A stretch of DNA of 33,546 nucleotides from Deltaproteobacteria bacterium (lineage in GTDB: Bacteria; Desulfobacterota; Dissulfuribacteria; Dissulfuribacterales; UBA3076), in contig JAFDDO010000003.1 in NCBI GenBank assembly GCA_019310825.1, positions 1 to 33,546 of the forward strand, in the 5' to 3' direction. This document shows positions 15,177-23,140 of the stretch, in pieces. Position 1 is the stretch's first letter; each line of letters begins with the position of its first letter. Under the pieces are notes generated by a model. The model was not told the DNA's origin. It did not search any database and worked only from the letters and a program-made list of their open reading frames with translations. The translations under genes were made by a program, and so were the position numbers.

Positions 15177-15214
15177 AGAAAAGCTTTTCCATTTGTGGAA
15201 AAGCTTTTCTTATT
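15177..15214 (+). terminator. Strong hairpin terminator after the sigma54 activator
   Basis: A perfect 14-bp stem, AGAAAAGCTTTTCC (15177-15190) with GGAAAAGCTTTTCT (15197-15210), and a 6-nt loop, lie 23 nt after the stop codon. The following T-rich tract (TATTTTGTT) is short but adequate. The stem itself is A/T-rich. Confidence 0.75.
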
Positions 15215-15357
15215 TTGTTAAAGACGCCCAGATATTAGGCTGCATTCTCAGCATTAAATTAGTAAAAAAAAATTTATTTTGGTATCTTATTTGCATTTAA
15301 ATTATCACTTAATAAATTATTCCCCCTAACATGACAATTTTTCCATAAGGAGACTCT

Positions 15358-16809
15358 GTGCAGCAAGGAGTCCATAGAGATCGGCGTCGATTTTTTCGAA
15401 TACCGTTAAATCTTCCGCTGTGTTTAAAAACAGGGCCCCTTGGATCTGCAACGAGTGTAGTTTCAACTGATCTGAGTCCGTATGGTATTCAAATTAAGTC
15501 TGATAGCCCTGTCAGTCTTCATGAGACTGTGACCATCAGGCCCGGCAAAAAAGGCCTCAAGACCGATTATGTTGCGAAAGGGCAAATTAAGTGGGTTAAA
15601 CGAGAAAAAGGCAAATTTAGAAGTGGAATAGCCTTTGAAGACGCAATTGATTGGCCTTTTTCTATTTCTGATCTAGGTAAAGGCATTGAGACTGAACTCA
15701 GCCGTTCGATTTATTTTCAATACATTTTAGACAGCCTGGATGATGGGGTTCTTATCTTTGATTCCAAGCTCAATATTGTTTCCTCCAATATTAATCAGCC
15801 ATTCTGCTTGCCAAGAGATCCTGAAAAACTCCGGGGAAAACATTTTACAGAGGTCTGTTCACTATTTAAGAATTCTAAAGGAGAAGGTTCTCTTAAAGAA
15901 CTATTAGATAAAGCCATGGTTGATAGAGAAGAGGTTAGGATAAGCGCTTTTCCTTGCGACTTGCCGTGGCTAAATGATACGGATTGTCATAGATATTATA
16001 ATATTTGGCTTTTGCCTTTAATCGGCCCTGGGGGTACAAAAGGTCTGGTTTTGCGCAATCGCGATGTTACTGCACTGCGCCGGCTCCAGGATAGGGAAAA
16101 AGCTAGGGAAGAGACCCAGTGGCAACAATACAGGCATTTCATTTTTGGTCAACTGTTCGATGATCTCCTTGAGGATATTGCAAATCCTTTATCTGCAATT
16201 ATTGGGCGTCTCGATCTTATGACTCAAAAAATGTCCAGCGCTGAAACTCCCATAGGTGAAACACAGGTCAAGGCTTGGGTCTCTGATATCAAGTCAATTC
16301 AGATCATAACAGGTCAAATAACGGAATTTTGTTGGGCCATTGCTTTTAGAAGGAAAAATGAGACAATAAAAGAAGCGGTGCCGTTTTCTTTGAATAGTTT
16401 AATAGAAGATGAGCTAAGAATTTTAGATCTCCATTTCTTTTTCAGGAAAATAGACAAGCAGGTATCATTATCTCCCGATCTTCCGCCACTTCATGTATGT
16501 TATTCAGAGTGGGCCAATGCGTTTTTAGCTCTGTGTCTAGTGCTGATGAGGCAGATGTCAACCCTCAGCAATATGCGGATGTCGATTCAGACTTTTAAGG
16601 AGAATGAAGACTTGGTCCTCCGCATCGTCCACAACGGTAAAGCCTTGAATACGCCTTTAGATAAAGATCCTGCCCTTAATATTTTGGCGCTCTTGAAAAA
16701 GAAATATGGAGTTCATATATACGTTTCAGGTGATTCGGGTTTTCAGACAGTGATACTTAAGATGGCAATACCAAAGATGCAAGAACCGTCAGGAAACTTC
16801 ATTTCCTGA
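15358..16809 (+). CDS. PilZ-PAS protein with degenerate histidine-kinase core
   Basis: 483 residues. Residues 1-100 form a PilZ c-di-GMP-binding domain with both motifs intact: RxxxR (R10-R14 in RRFFR) and DxSxxG (D38-G43 in DLSPYG). A PAS-like domain (about 117-240) has ILDSLDDGVLIFDSKLNIV and the closing GLVLRNRDVTALRR. The next part aligns with a HisKA dimerisation helix, but where kinases have H-E-I-x-N-P-L this has LEDIANPL, so the phosphoacceptor His is Glu272. The ATPase-like C-terminus lacks a clear N-box and has VHNGKAL where DxGxG is expected. It therefore looks like a pseudokinase that senses c-di-GMP. Start GTG 15358 follows AAGGAG with 6-nt spacing. No membrane segment is seen. 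It is convergent with the receiver gene at 16840. Confidence 0.8.
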   Translation: MQQGVHRDRRRFFRIPLNLPLCLKTGPLGSATSVVSTDLSPYGIQIKSDSPVSLHETVTIRPGKKGLKTDYVAKGQIKWVKREKGKFRSGIAFEDAIDWPFSISDLGKGIETELSRSIYFQYILDSLDDGVLIFDSKLNIVSSNINQPFCLPRDPEKLRGKHFTEVCSLFKNSKGEGSLKELLDKAMVDREEVRISAFPCDLPWLNDTDCHRYYNIWLLPLIGPGGTKGLVLRNRDVTALRRLQDREKAREETQWQQYRHFIFGQLFDDLLEDIANPLSAIIGRLDLMTQKMSSAETPIGETQVKAWVSDIKSIQIITGQITEFCWAIAFRRKNETIKEAVPFSLNSLIEDELRILDLHFFFRKIDKQVSLSPDLPPLHVCYSEWANAFLALCLVLMRQMSTLSNMRMSIQTFKENEDLVLRIVHNGKALNTPLDKDPALNILALLKKKYGVHIYVSGDSGFQTVILKMAIPKMQEPSGNFIS

Positions 16810-16839
16810 AGTCATCCGCCAAATCATCCTTTTTTTGCT

Positions 16840-17199
16840 TCATTTCGTTAAATTTCTGCGAACAGAGGACTTGAGATCATCTAAGTTGAAGGATTTAACT
16901 ATATAGTCATCTGAGGCCCACGATGCCAAATCCTGTTTATACTCAGGATAAGCAGAACTCAAGATAACAGGCACCCTTGGTTTTTTCTGTTTCATTTGAC
17001 GCAGCACTTCTATGCCGTCCATACCAGGCATATTGATGTCCAGGATGACAAGGTCCGGTTCCTGAGCGTCAAAGGCCTTAAGGGCATCTTCTCCGCTCAT
17101 CGCCGAGTAGACTTCATAGCCTTCTTCTTCCAACTCTTCCTTGTAAAGGAGATGAATACTCTCTTCGTCATCAACTATGAGTATTTTTTCTTTATTCAT
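16840..17199 (-). CDS. Stand-alone receiver-domain response regulator
   Basis: 119 residues forming a single CheY/Spo0F-like receiver. The acidic pair and Glu are D10-D11-E12 (VDDEES), the phosphoacceptor is D54 in VILDINMPGMDG, the switch Ser is in LSSAYP, and the conserved Lys is K102 in IVKSF (Pro of the usual KPF replaced by Ser). There is no output domain, so it passes signals by protein contact or within a phosphorelay. AAGGTG precedes ATG 17199 by 6 nt. It lies 74 nt downstream of galT on the same strand and could be the last gene of that array. Its other neighbour is the convergent PilZ-PAS pseudokinase. Either could be a partner, but the sequence does not show which. Confidence 0.9.
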   Translation of the reverse strand: MNKEKILIVDDEESIHLLYKEELEEEGYEVYSAMSGEDALKAFDAQEPDLVILDINMPGMDGIEVLRQMKQKKPRVPVILSSAYPEYKQDLASWASDDYIVKSFNLDDLKSSVRRNLTK

Positions 17200-17273
17200 G
17201 GATCACCTTCTTGGCTGCTTATTATTAATATTGATTATCCAGCAAATGGTTTGATGTAGGCAGTAGTACTTCA

Positions 17274-18275
17274 TTAGTCTAAATTGATTTCTCTGAGAAA
17301 CTGTGCGGACTCTTCAGGTGGGGTAGGATTGACATAAAATCCGGTACCCCACTCAAACCCTGCCATTGTGGTCACCTTGGGCATTATTTCTATATGCCAG
17401 TGATAGTGTTCCAGAAAAGGGCTGCGTAGCGGAGCCGTGTGCAACATATAATTGTAAGGGACTCCGGGGAGGGCTTTGTCAAGGCGCTGCATTGTCTCCA
17501 GAAATAGGTCTGTCAATAGGTGAAATTGATTATCGTCCATGGAAACATAAGAGGATTGGTGTTTCTTAGGCATCAGCCACATCTCAAAAGGCGAACGGGG
17601 TGCAAAGGGACAAATCGTGATAAAATTATTATTTTCACATACTATTCTTATGTCTTGGGACTTTTCCTGACGGATGATGTCACAAAAGATACAGCGTTCC
17701 TTAAATTCATAATAGTGCAAACTGCTTTGGATCTCTTCCTGTATCCGGTGAGGTACGATAGGAAGAGCAATAAGCTGAGAATGTGAATGTTCTAGAGAAG
17801 CACCTGCAGCCCGGCCGAAATTTTTGAAAACTATTATGTAGCGAAAGCGGAAATCCTGTGCCAAATCAAGCATCCGGTCCCTGTAGGCCCAAAAGGTCTG
17901 GATAAGCTGTTCATGAGACATCATGGGGATAGTTTCGTCGTGCCTAGGAGTATCTATTATAACCTCATGAGCACCGATGCCATTCATTTTATCGTAAATA
18001 CCTTCGCCCCGTTTGTTCAAATCTCCTTCTATAACTAGTGCTGGGAATTTGTTCGGGACTACCCTGAGGGTCCAGCCTGGTCCATTTGGTGAATAGTTCG
18101 ACCGTCCATAAGCCAGAACTTCAGGTGGGGTAGTATGTTCATTCCCTGGGCATAAAGGACAGAACCCTCCCTTAGTCTTGTCTTTTTCAATGACAAAATC
18201 GTATGGACGTTTCCCTCTTTCCTTGGCGATAATAACCCATCGGCCTATAATTGTATCCCTGCGTAGTTCGGGCAT
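17274..18275 (-). CDS. galT: Galactose-1-phosphate uridylyltransferase (GalT family)
   Basis: HIT-superfamily transferase exchanging UMP between UDP-glucose and galactose-1-phosphate through a uridylyl-histidine. The 333 residues show FCPLCPGNE (zinc Cys pair, C39 and C42), RVVPNKFPAL, GAHEVIIDTPRH, and the catalytic H-x-H in ASLEHSHSQLIALP, with H165 as the expected nucleophile (H-S-H rather than H-P-H). A second CxxC (RCIFCDI) and the late HWHIEIMPK follow. ATG 18275 with GAGG upstream is preferred to the in-frame ATG-like start at 18320, which would overlap the GH57 gene. It follows the GH57 gene by 10 nt. In this setting a role in alpha-glucan or sugar-phosphate turnover (including ADP-glucose-phosphorylase-like activity, seen in some relatives) is as likely as the Leloir pathway. 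Confidence 0.9.
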   Translation of the reverse strand: MPELRRDTIIGRWVIIAKERGKRPYDFVIEKDKTKGGFCPLCPGNEHTTPPEVLAYGRSNYSPNGPGWTLRVVPNKFPALVIEGDLNKRGEGIYDKMNGIGAHEVIIDTPRHDETIPMMSHEQLIQTFWAYRDRMLDLAQDFRFRYIIVFKNFGRAAGASLEHSHSQLIALPIVPHRIQEEIQSSLHYYEFKERCIFCDIIRQEKSQDIRIVCENNNFITICPFAPRSPFEMWLMPKKHQSSYVSMDDNQFHLLTDLFLETMQRLDKALPGVPYNYMLHTAPLRSPFLEHYHWHIEIMPKVTTMAGFEWGTGFYVNPTPPEESAQFLREINLD

Positions 18276-18285
18276 TTGGGATTCC

Positions 18286-20454
18286 TCAAACCAGCCAAAG
18301 CCTGCGTTCAAAGTCCTCATCAGGTACTTGAAGCACTATATAGCCCTCACGAGGCCATCTATCTCTAACCAATTTTTTTTGTATTATTTCAACATAAAAA
18401 GTCAATTCATCTTTGGGGTTGGAGTCCAGAAGTACAAAAGGTATTGCCACTTCTGCCAGTTCATTTAGAGCGCACCTTACTCCTGTTTCGTGAAAAACAA
18501 GAGACTTTCCGTTTTTTAAAAGCCTTAATTTTTCGTTAAAGGGGTCTATAAGCCTGCTGGTGATCAGTTCGATAATTATTGTAGCCTTAGATGAGACGGT
18601 TATTTTAAGGCCTAGATCCGGCTCCCAGACATCAAAGCTCCCCTCTCTGGGATCTATCCTCAGATAAAACGACTCAAGATCAAAGCCATATGCAATCTCA
18701 GCCAGCGGACTTGCTCCGGAATGCATGGCTCCCCCGTGGCTTCCCAAGCTTAGTGATCCTGCGCCTCTCCACTCGCCATAACAGCTCAAGCGTCCATCAA
18801 TTTGTGGGTGTATAAAACACGTTGGTTCAGTAGTAGGTATTGCTGGTCTTTGAGCCCTGAGCGGACTTAGCAGTTCATCAGGAACTGTCATATTAAGACT
18901 ATTATAGACCTTTTTGAGATGAGTCCGGAAAAGGTGGTCAAATTCATAGGCATAATCAGTCTCAAATTGGTCTCCATACCACCAGAACCAGTCACTGCCT
19001 TCAGCAGCAAAAATAGATTCCATGGCCATATTAACGGCCTCTTCAGTTATGTTTTCCTGTCTTTTAGCATTATCGATGGCCTTCCTTGCACGACCAAGAG
19101 CGTCCCATGCCCGGTTTTCATCCTGCCCACCAATCCAGATGCCGAAATCATGGTTTATCCAAGAGCCTGTATATAGACCCGGCAAGGTGCGTGTCGGCGG
19201 ATGATTTTCCAGATATTGACCAATGGTCACAAGTTCAAGCATTGGTTCTTTGATAATTGCATCATATAGGCCTGTCAAAAAGGATTCACCACCGTCATGA
19301 TAATACTCCCATGGATTTTCTCCATCCAAAATTATAGCAATAAAAGGGGAACGTTCCATTCCCTGAAGGCCGCTACAGATTTTCTTTAGCCTGGAGACAA
19401 AGTCAGTGATTGCAGCCTGAGGTTGGTTTTTCTGATAAACGAAGCCTATCAGATCTGAAAGCTTATGGTGGCGAAAGACCATGTCTGTGCGGCAGCCATT
19501 TATTTCCACTCTATAAGGCTGGAATAGACTTTGAGATTCTATTTTCTCAAGTGAATTGAATAGTATAGCTTCGTCTGTTGCTGTCCAGGAGAATCCAGCC
19601 TCTTCAATAATAGGGATAAGCTCAGGGGCAACGGAGCCTTCCGATGGCCAGAGTCCTACAGGGGTCTTCCCTAAGACCTCCTTACAGTAATGCCTACCTC
19701 TTTCCAGTTGTGTTCTGGCGTCTTCCGGGCAAGTAAATCGCAAAGGGAGTCTGGTCTCCTGCCTGGACCTTTTCCCAAAATCCGAATCGATTAGCAGGGG
19801 GAGAATAGGATGATAGAATGGACTGATACTGATCTCTATCTGTCCTTCGATCCATTTTGAACTATAACGGGGAATGAGTCCTTTCATAAGTTCAAGATGG
19901 AAGTCCAGGAGATTCATCTTTTCTTTCTCGCTGAAAGACTGTCCTTTTTGAAAAAGAGAACTTATCAAGGGGTAATTTCTCGATGAAAAACCGACCCAGG
20001 TGAGATTAAACCAGACCTGAAGGTCTAAATAGTCCTGAGTTGAAAATTTCTTTCTCACTTGGGAAAAATAAGATGGGCCAAAGTCCCTTCCTCGCAACTC
20101 GAGCAGTTGCAGGTACCTCTTGTAGGGTTCTACCATAGTGGGCCATTGGCAGCTGAAAAAATGTGTCAGGATGAATTCCTGGTCTGAAGGGGAAAGCTCG
20201 TTGGCAGGGCGACGGCTCAATTCCAGGAAGTCGTCGGTTTTGCCCTGTATATAAGACTGGATTTGGAGAAGAAGGGATGGAACAAGATTAAAAGTTACCT
20301 TTGCCTCAGGCCTGGAGTCCAGACATGCTATCATGTCAGAGTAAGCCTTTACAGCATGGAGCCTGACCCATGGCATCGCAAAGCGATCCCATATCGGGTC
20401 AAGATACAGAGGTTGATGCATATGCCAAAGAAAGGCAACATATAACTGCTGCAT
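18286..20454 (-). CDS. Glycoside hydrolase family 57 alpha-glucan enzyme
   Basis: 722 residues. The GH57 (beta/alpha)7 barrel opens with FLWHMHQPLY (motif 1). Motif 3, VGLWPSEGSVAPE, supplies the nucleophile E272, and motif 4, IILDGENPWEYYHDGG, supplies the acid/base D377. EGSDWFWWYGDQF (about 500-515) is the usual late motif. After the barrel comes a helical region and a beta-rich C-terminal domain of about 170 residues. Known GH57 members are alpha-amylases, amylopullulanases, 4-alpha-glucanotransferases and branching enzymes; the sequence alone does not choose. No signal peptide is present, so it should act in the cytoplasm, probably on glycogen. Its ATG overlaps the dksA stop codon (TAATG at 20456-20452), which fixes the start and implies translational coupling. 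Confidence 0.92.
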   Translation of the reverse strand: MQQLYVAFLWHMHQPLYLDPIWDRFAMPWVRLHAVKAYSDMIACLDSRPEAKVTFNLVPSLLLQIQSYIQGKTDDFLELSRRPANELSPSDQEFILTHFFSCQWPTMVEPYKRYLQLLELRGRDFGPSYFSQVRKKFSTQDYLDLQVWFNLTWVGFSSRNYPLISSLFQKGQSFSEKEKMNLLDFHLELMKGLIPRYSSKWIEGQIEISISPFYHPILPLLIDSDFGKRSRQETRLPLRFTCPEDARTQLERGRHYCKEVLGKTPVGLWPSEGSVAPELIPIIEEAGFSWTATDEAILFNSLEKIESQSLFQPYRVEINGCRTDMVFRHHKLSDLIGFVYQKNQPQAAITDFVSRLKKICSGLQGMERSPFIAIILDGENPWEYYHDGGESFLTGLYDAIIKEPMLELVTIGQYLENHPPTRTLPGLYTGSWINHDFGIWIGGQDENRAWDALGRARKAIDNAKRQENITEEAVNMAMESIFAAEGSDWFWWYGDQFETDYAYEFDHLFRTHLKKVYNSLNMTVPDELLSPLRAQRPAIPTTEPTCFIHPQIDGRLSCYGEWRGAGSLSLGSHGGAMHSGASPLAEIAYGFDLESFYLRIDPREGSFDVWEPDLGLKITVSSKATIIIELITSRLIDPFNEKLRLLKNGKSLVFHETGVRCALNELAEVAIPFVLLDSNPKDELTFYVEIIQKKLVRDRWPREGYIVLQVPDEDFERRLWLV

Positions 20455-20816
20455 TATATGCCTCTGGCCTTTTCCTCCCTTTCTTGCTTGGACTTGCACT
20501 CAATGCAACGGGTTGTGACAGGTCTGGCCGTCAGCCGTTTAGCACATATTTCTTCACCACAATCTTCACAGAGGCCATAAGTCTCATTTTCGATCCTCTC
20601 TAAGGCCTTATTGATTTTTTTTATGAGCTTTCTCTCCCTATCTCTGATACGCAGCTCGAAACTACGATCAGACTCTACGGACGCCCGATCTGTTGGGTCA
20701 GGAAAGTGGTTGTTCATGTCAGTCATCTCTTCCAGAGTCTTGTCCGCTTCCCCTAAAAGATCATCGAGTTTTTTCTGGAGTAGGCTGCGAAAATACTCCA
20801 GTTGGGCCTGTTCCAT
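20454..20816 (-). CDS. dksA: DksA/TraR-family zinc-finger RNA polymerase regulator
   Basis: Binds the RNA polymerase secondary channel and, with ppGpp, resets transcription of rRNA and amino-acid genes. It has 120 residues, shorter than E. coli DksA (151) but typical of deltaproteobacterial forms. An N-terminal coiled coil runs from about 5 to 75, with the tip motif DPTDRAS (D40, D43, A45), which corresponds to the functional DxxDxA of DksA. Next comes the C4 zinc finger, C83-x2-C86 (CEDC) and C104-x2-C107 (CIEC), with all four Cys present. The stop overlaps the GH57 start by 1 nt. The moaC stop lies 13 nt upstream. Confidence 0.93.
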   Translation of the reverse strand: MEQAQLEYFRSLLQKKLDDLLGEADKTLEEMTDMNNHFPDPTDRASVESDRSFELRIRDRERKLIKKINKALERIENETYGLCEDCGEEICAKRLTARPVTTRCIECKSKQEREEKARGI

Positions 20817-20829
20817 GCTAGTATTCTCC

Positions 20830-21315
20830 TCAGAACTTTCTTTTCCAGGTTCCGCTCTTTCCGCCGGTTTTATAATCTAGTTGTATTTTTTCAATAGTTA
20901 TATTTTTCTCTACTGACTTGCACATATCGTAAATGGTCAAAGCAGCAACTGAAACAGCTGTTAGTGCTTCCATTTCTACGCCAGTAGAGCCTTTTGCCTT
21001 TACACGTGCCAAAATTTCTATAGCATTTTTCTCTGAGTCCGGAGTAAAGTCAATCTCTATTTTTTGTAAGCTTAAAGGATGACAAAGGGGAATCAAGGTT
21101 TCCACTTTTTTGGCAGCCATGATCCCCGCTATCCTGGCCACAGCCAGAACATCGCCTTTTGAGATTTTACTGTCAATAAGAAGATTAAAGGCACTAGGTC
21201 CTATTATTACCTGACCTAAAGCAACTGCTTCCCTTTGGGTCATAGATTTTAGGCTTACGTCCACCATGTGGGCCTGCCCCTTCTTGTTCAGATGAAAAAA
21301 TGAGTTCTTGCTCAA
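20830..21315 (-). CDS. moaC: Cyclic pyranopterin monophosphate synthase MoaC
   Basis: Second step of molybdenum-cofactor synthesis: converts the MoaA product 3',8-cyclo-GTP to cyclic pyranopterin monophosphate. It has 161 residues, the usual length. Conserved segments are [39 protein letters not shown] (active-site Lys and His) and [23 protein letters not shown], then the C-terminal GGKSG. Start TTG 21315 is supported by GAGAGG 5 nt upstream, by the family's usual N-terminus, and by the 4-nt TTGA overlap with the dnaJ stop. No other moa/mog genes are nearby. The cofactor is consistent with molybdenum or tungsten enzymes such as formate dehydrogenase in an anaerobe. Confidence 0.95.
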   Translation of the reverse strand: MSKNSFFHLNKKGQAHMVDVSLKSMTQREAVALGQVIIGPSAFNLLIDSKISKGDVLAVARIAGIMAAKKVETLIPLCHPLSLQKIEIDFTPDSEKNAIEILARVKAKGSTGVEMEALTAVSVAALTIYDMCKSVEKNITIEKIQLDYKTGGKSGTWKRKF

Positions 21316-22451
21316 GACGTCCTCTCATGACCGGAGTGCCCATGTGCTTCGGATCGTTTAAACAATTTACGAAAGAAGCCGCCTTCTTTTTTTTCTTTTT
21401 CGATATCTGCGAATTCCTGAAGCAGGGCACATTGGCGCTCTGTCAACTTGGCTGGTGTTACAACAGCAACTTCAATTATCTGATCCCCGGCTCCAAATCC
21501 TCTTAGATCAGGAATGCCAAGTCCTTTCAGCCTAAAGTGCTCTCCTGTCTGAGTTTCTGCCGGAATTTTTAAGTTGCGGGATCCATCCAGGGTGGATACT
21601 TCAACTTCGTCTCCCAGGGCTGCCTGTACAATAGAAATAGGAAGGCGAAAATATATGTCATTGCCATGACGTTCGAAAAAGTCATGGGGTTTTACGTGTA
21701 TTACTATATAGAGATCCCCCCTGGGCCCATCCCTGAGACCGGCCTCGCCCTCACTCCTCAGGCGCAATCTTGATCCTGTATCTACACCTGCAGGAATACG
21801 TACCCTCACCTTATGTCGTTCTCTTACTCTGCCTTGACCTTGGCATACCTGGCAGGGGTCTGTGATAATTGTTCCGCTTCCGGAACAATGTGGACAAGTG
21901 GAGGAAATCCTGAAAAACCCTTCCGACCTTATTATTTGGCCTCTTCCCTGGCAAGTAGGACAGGTAGTAGGACGGCTTCCGGAGGCCATACCTGTTCCTT
22001 TGCAGATGGAACAGGACTCAAGACGAACGATCTCTATTTCAGTCTCCGCACCTCTGGCAGCATCTTCAAATAAAACCTCAAGGTTGTATCTTAGATCTGC
22101 ACCCGCCTCTGGCCCCATGGATACGTCATGTTTTCGGTGAGTAGTAGAAAAACCGAACAGGTCTTCAAACAAATCGCCAAAGTTATTAAATATGTCTTGT
22201 GGTCCGGAAAAACCCCTAAAACCGTTCCCGGCTATTCCTTCGTAACCGTAAAGGTCATAGGTCTGCCTTTTCTGAGGATCTCTGAGCACTTCATAGGCCT
22301 CTGCCGCCTCCTTGAAGTATTCCTCTGCGTCTTTATCACCCTGGTTTTTATCAGGATGATATTTTAAGGCCAGCTTCCGATAGGCTTTTTTTAGTTCTTC
22401 AGATGAGCAGTCTCGGGAGACCTCCAATATCTCATAGTAGTCTTTTTTCAT
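21312..22451 (-). CDS. dnaJ: Chaperone DnaJ (type I Hsp40)
   Basis: Co-chaperone that delivers unfolded clients to DnaK and stimulates its ATPase. The 379 residues have the full class-I layout: J domain with the HPD tripeptide in KYHPDKN, a Gly/Phe-rich linker ([18 protein letters not shown]), and four zinc-binding CxxCxGxG repeats ([32 protein letters not shown]). The C-terminal substrate-binding beta domains include [22 protein letters not shown]. The tail is unusual in ending [12 protein letters not shown]. It is preceded 25 nt upstream by rpoZ and overlaps moaC by 4 nt. dnaK and grpE are not next to it; this may be the housekeeping DnaJ or one of several. Confidence 0.96.
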   Translation of the reverse strand: MKKDYYEILEVSRDCSSEELKKAYRKLALKYHPDKNQGDKDAEEYFKEAAEAYEVLRDPQKRQTYDLYGYEGIAGNGFRGFSGPQDIFNNFGDLFEDLFGFSTTHRKHDVSMGPEAGADLRYNLEVLFEDAARGAETEIEIVRLESCSICKGTGMASGSRPTTCPTCQGRGQIIRSEGFFRISSTCPHCSGSGTIITDPCQVCQGQGRVRERHKVRVRIPAGVDTGSRLRLRSEGEAGLRDGPRGDLYIVIHVKPHDFFERHGNDIYFRLPISIVQAALGDEVEVSTLDGSRNLKIPAETQTGEHFRLKGLGIPDLRGFGAGDQIIEVAVVTPAKLTERQCALLQEFADIEKEKKEGGFFRKLFKRSEAHGHSGHERTS

Positions 22452-22476
22452 TGATAATGCCTACAAGCGGTCTTTT

Positions 22477-22740
22477 TCAACCTTCTGCCTGATTAATATC
22501 TGTCTGTAATGCTTGAAAAATTCGTTGCTCTTCTGCCTCTCGAGCCAATGCTTCCAAATTTTCAAATTTTACTTTGTCTTGGGCAATTTCTCTCAACGCC
22601 AAGACTATTTCCCTGTTTTTACATTTGACCAGGGGCTGGGCACCCTTGCGCAATTGCTTTACCCGCTCGATCGCAAGGTGTACTAATGCAAAACGGTTAG
22701 GCAAATTTTCCAAGCAGTCTTCTATTGTTATTCTCGCCAT
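22477..22740 (-). CDS. rpoZ: RNA polymerase omega subunit
   Basis: Small subunit that clamps the C-terminal region of beta-prime and, in proteobacteria, forms part of a ppGpp site. The 87 residues start MARITIEDCLENLPNRFALVHLAIERVKQL, with the NRFALV...A..R..QL signature of omega, followed by LALREIAQDKV. ATG 22740 follows GGAG in CTGGAGAATATA. It is the first gene of the minus-strand array, so the promoter should lie in 22741-22800, where TATGCT is a possible -10. Presence with dksA in one transcription unit puts two ppGpp-linked polymerase factors under common control. Confidence 0.93.
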   Translation of the reverse strand: MARITIEDCLENLPNRFALVHLAIERVKQLRKGAQPLVKCKNREIVLALREIAQDKVKFENLEALAREAEEQRIFQALQTDINQAEG

Positions 22741-23140
22741 TATATATTCTCCAGTTAAAAAATAGCATAGTATTAATAAGTGGATAGTGTTTTGGGCTTA
22801 AATTTTCAGGATTAAACCTCTCGCCCTTTCGGGATATCAGAAAGCCAAAAATACTGCATCATTTCGGCCAATACGATGTTAAACCGTAGGATATTTAACA
22901 AGGAATTTCGAATCATGAAGGATTTTAAAGTCATTCCCTTCGATATTCATAATTCCTTGTTCGATATTCAAATATCAGATCGAGTGGCCTAAACGACAAT
23001 CAAGGCCTTCCATTTGTTTTGTGACAGACCATTAGAACAAGATCTAGTATTTTGCAAGTGCCTTTTAGAAATATATTATTATAATATCAGTTTTAGTTGT
23101 CGCAATCCTTATTCAACATAGCTATCGTAACAGGACTAAT
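22741..23140. other. 400-nt divergent intergenic region between rpoZ and the TPR gene
   Basis: No gene recognised. The left part should hold the rpoZ promoter on the minus strand (TATGCT near 22770 as a possible -10). The centre holds the inverted repeat listed separately. The right part has a TATAAT at 23080-23085 in a run of A/T that could serve the TPR gene, but no well-spaced -35 is visible. Confidence 0.4.
22897..22961. repeat. Inverted repeat in the rpoZ/TPR intergenic region
   Basis: AACAAGGAATTTCGAATC... (left arm 22897-22920) faces ...GATTCATAATTCCTTGTT-type sequence (right arm 22938-22961). 19 of 24 positions pair across a 17-nt loop, with the outer 11 perfect (AACAAGGAATT/AATTCCTTGTT). 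Further TCGATATTCAAATATC words follow. There is no adjoining T-run, and it lies between divergent genes, so a terminator is unlikely. A dispersed palindromic repeat is the better guess. Confidence 0.6.

Noticed and set aside
13829-15357. Sigma54 (-24/-12) promoters near the enhancer-binding activator
   Set aside because: Scanning by eye for GG and GC elements at the right spacing gave only near misses, e.g. around 13990 where the -12-like TTGCT has no GG partner; a proper matrix scan is needed.
16810-16839. Possible bidirectional terminator between the convergent PilZ-PAS and receiver genes
   Set aside because: A T-run is present (CCTTTTTTTGC) but no convincing stem could be paired beside it.
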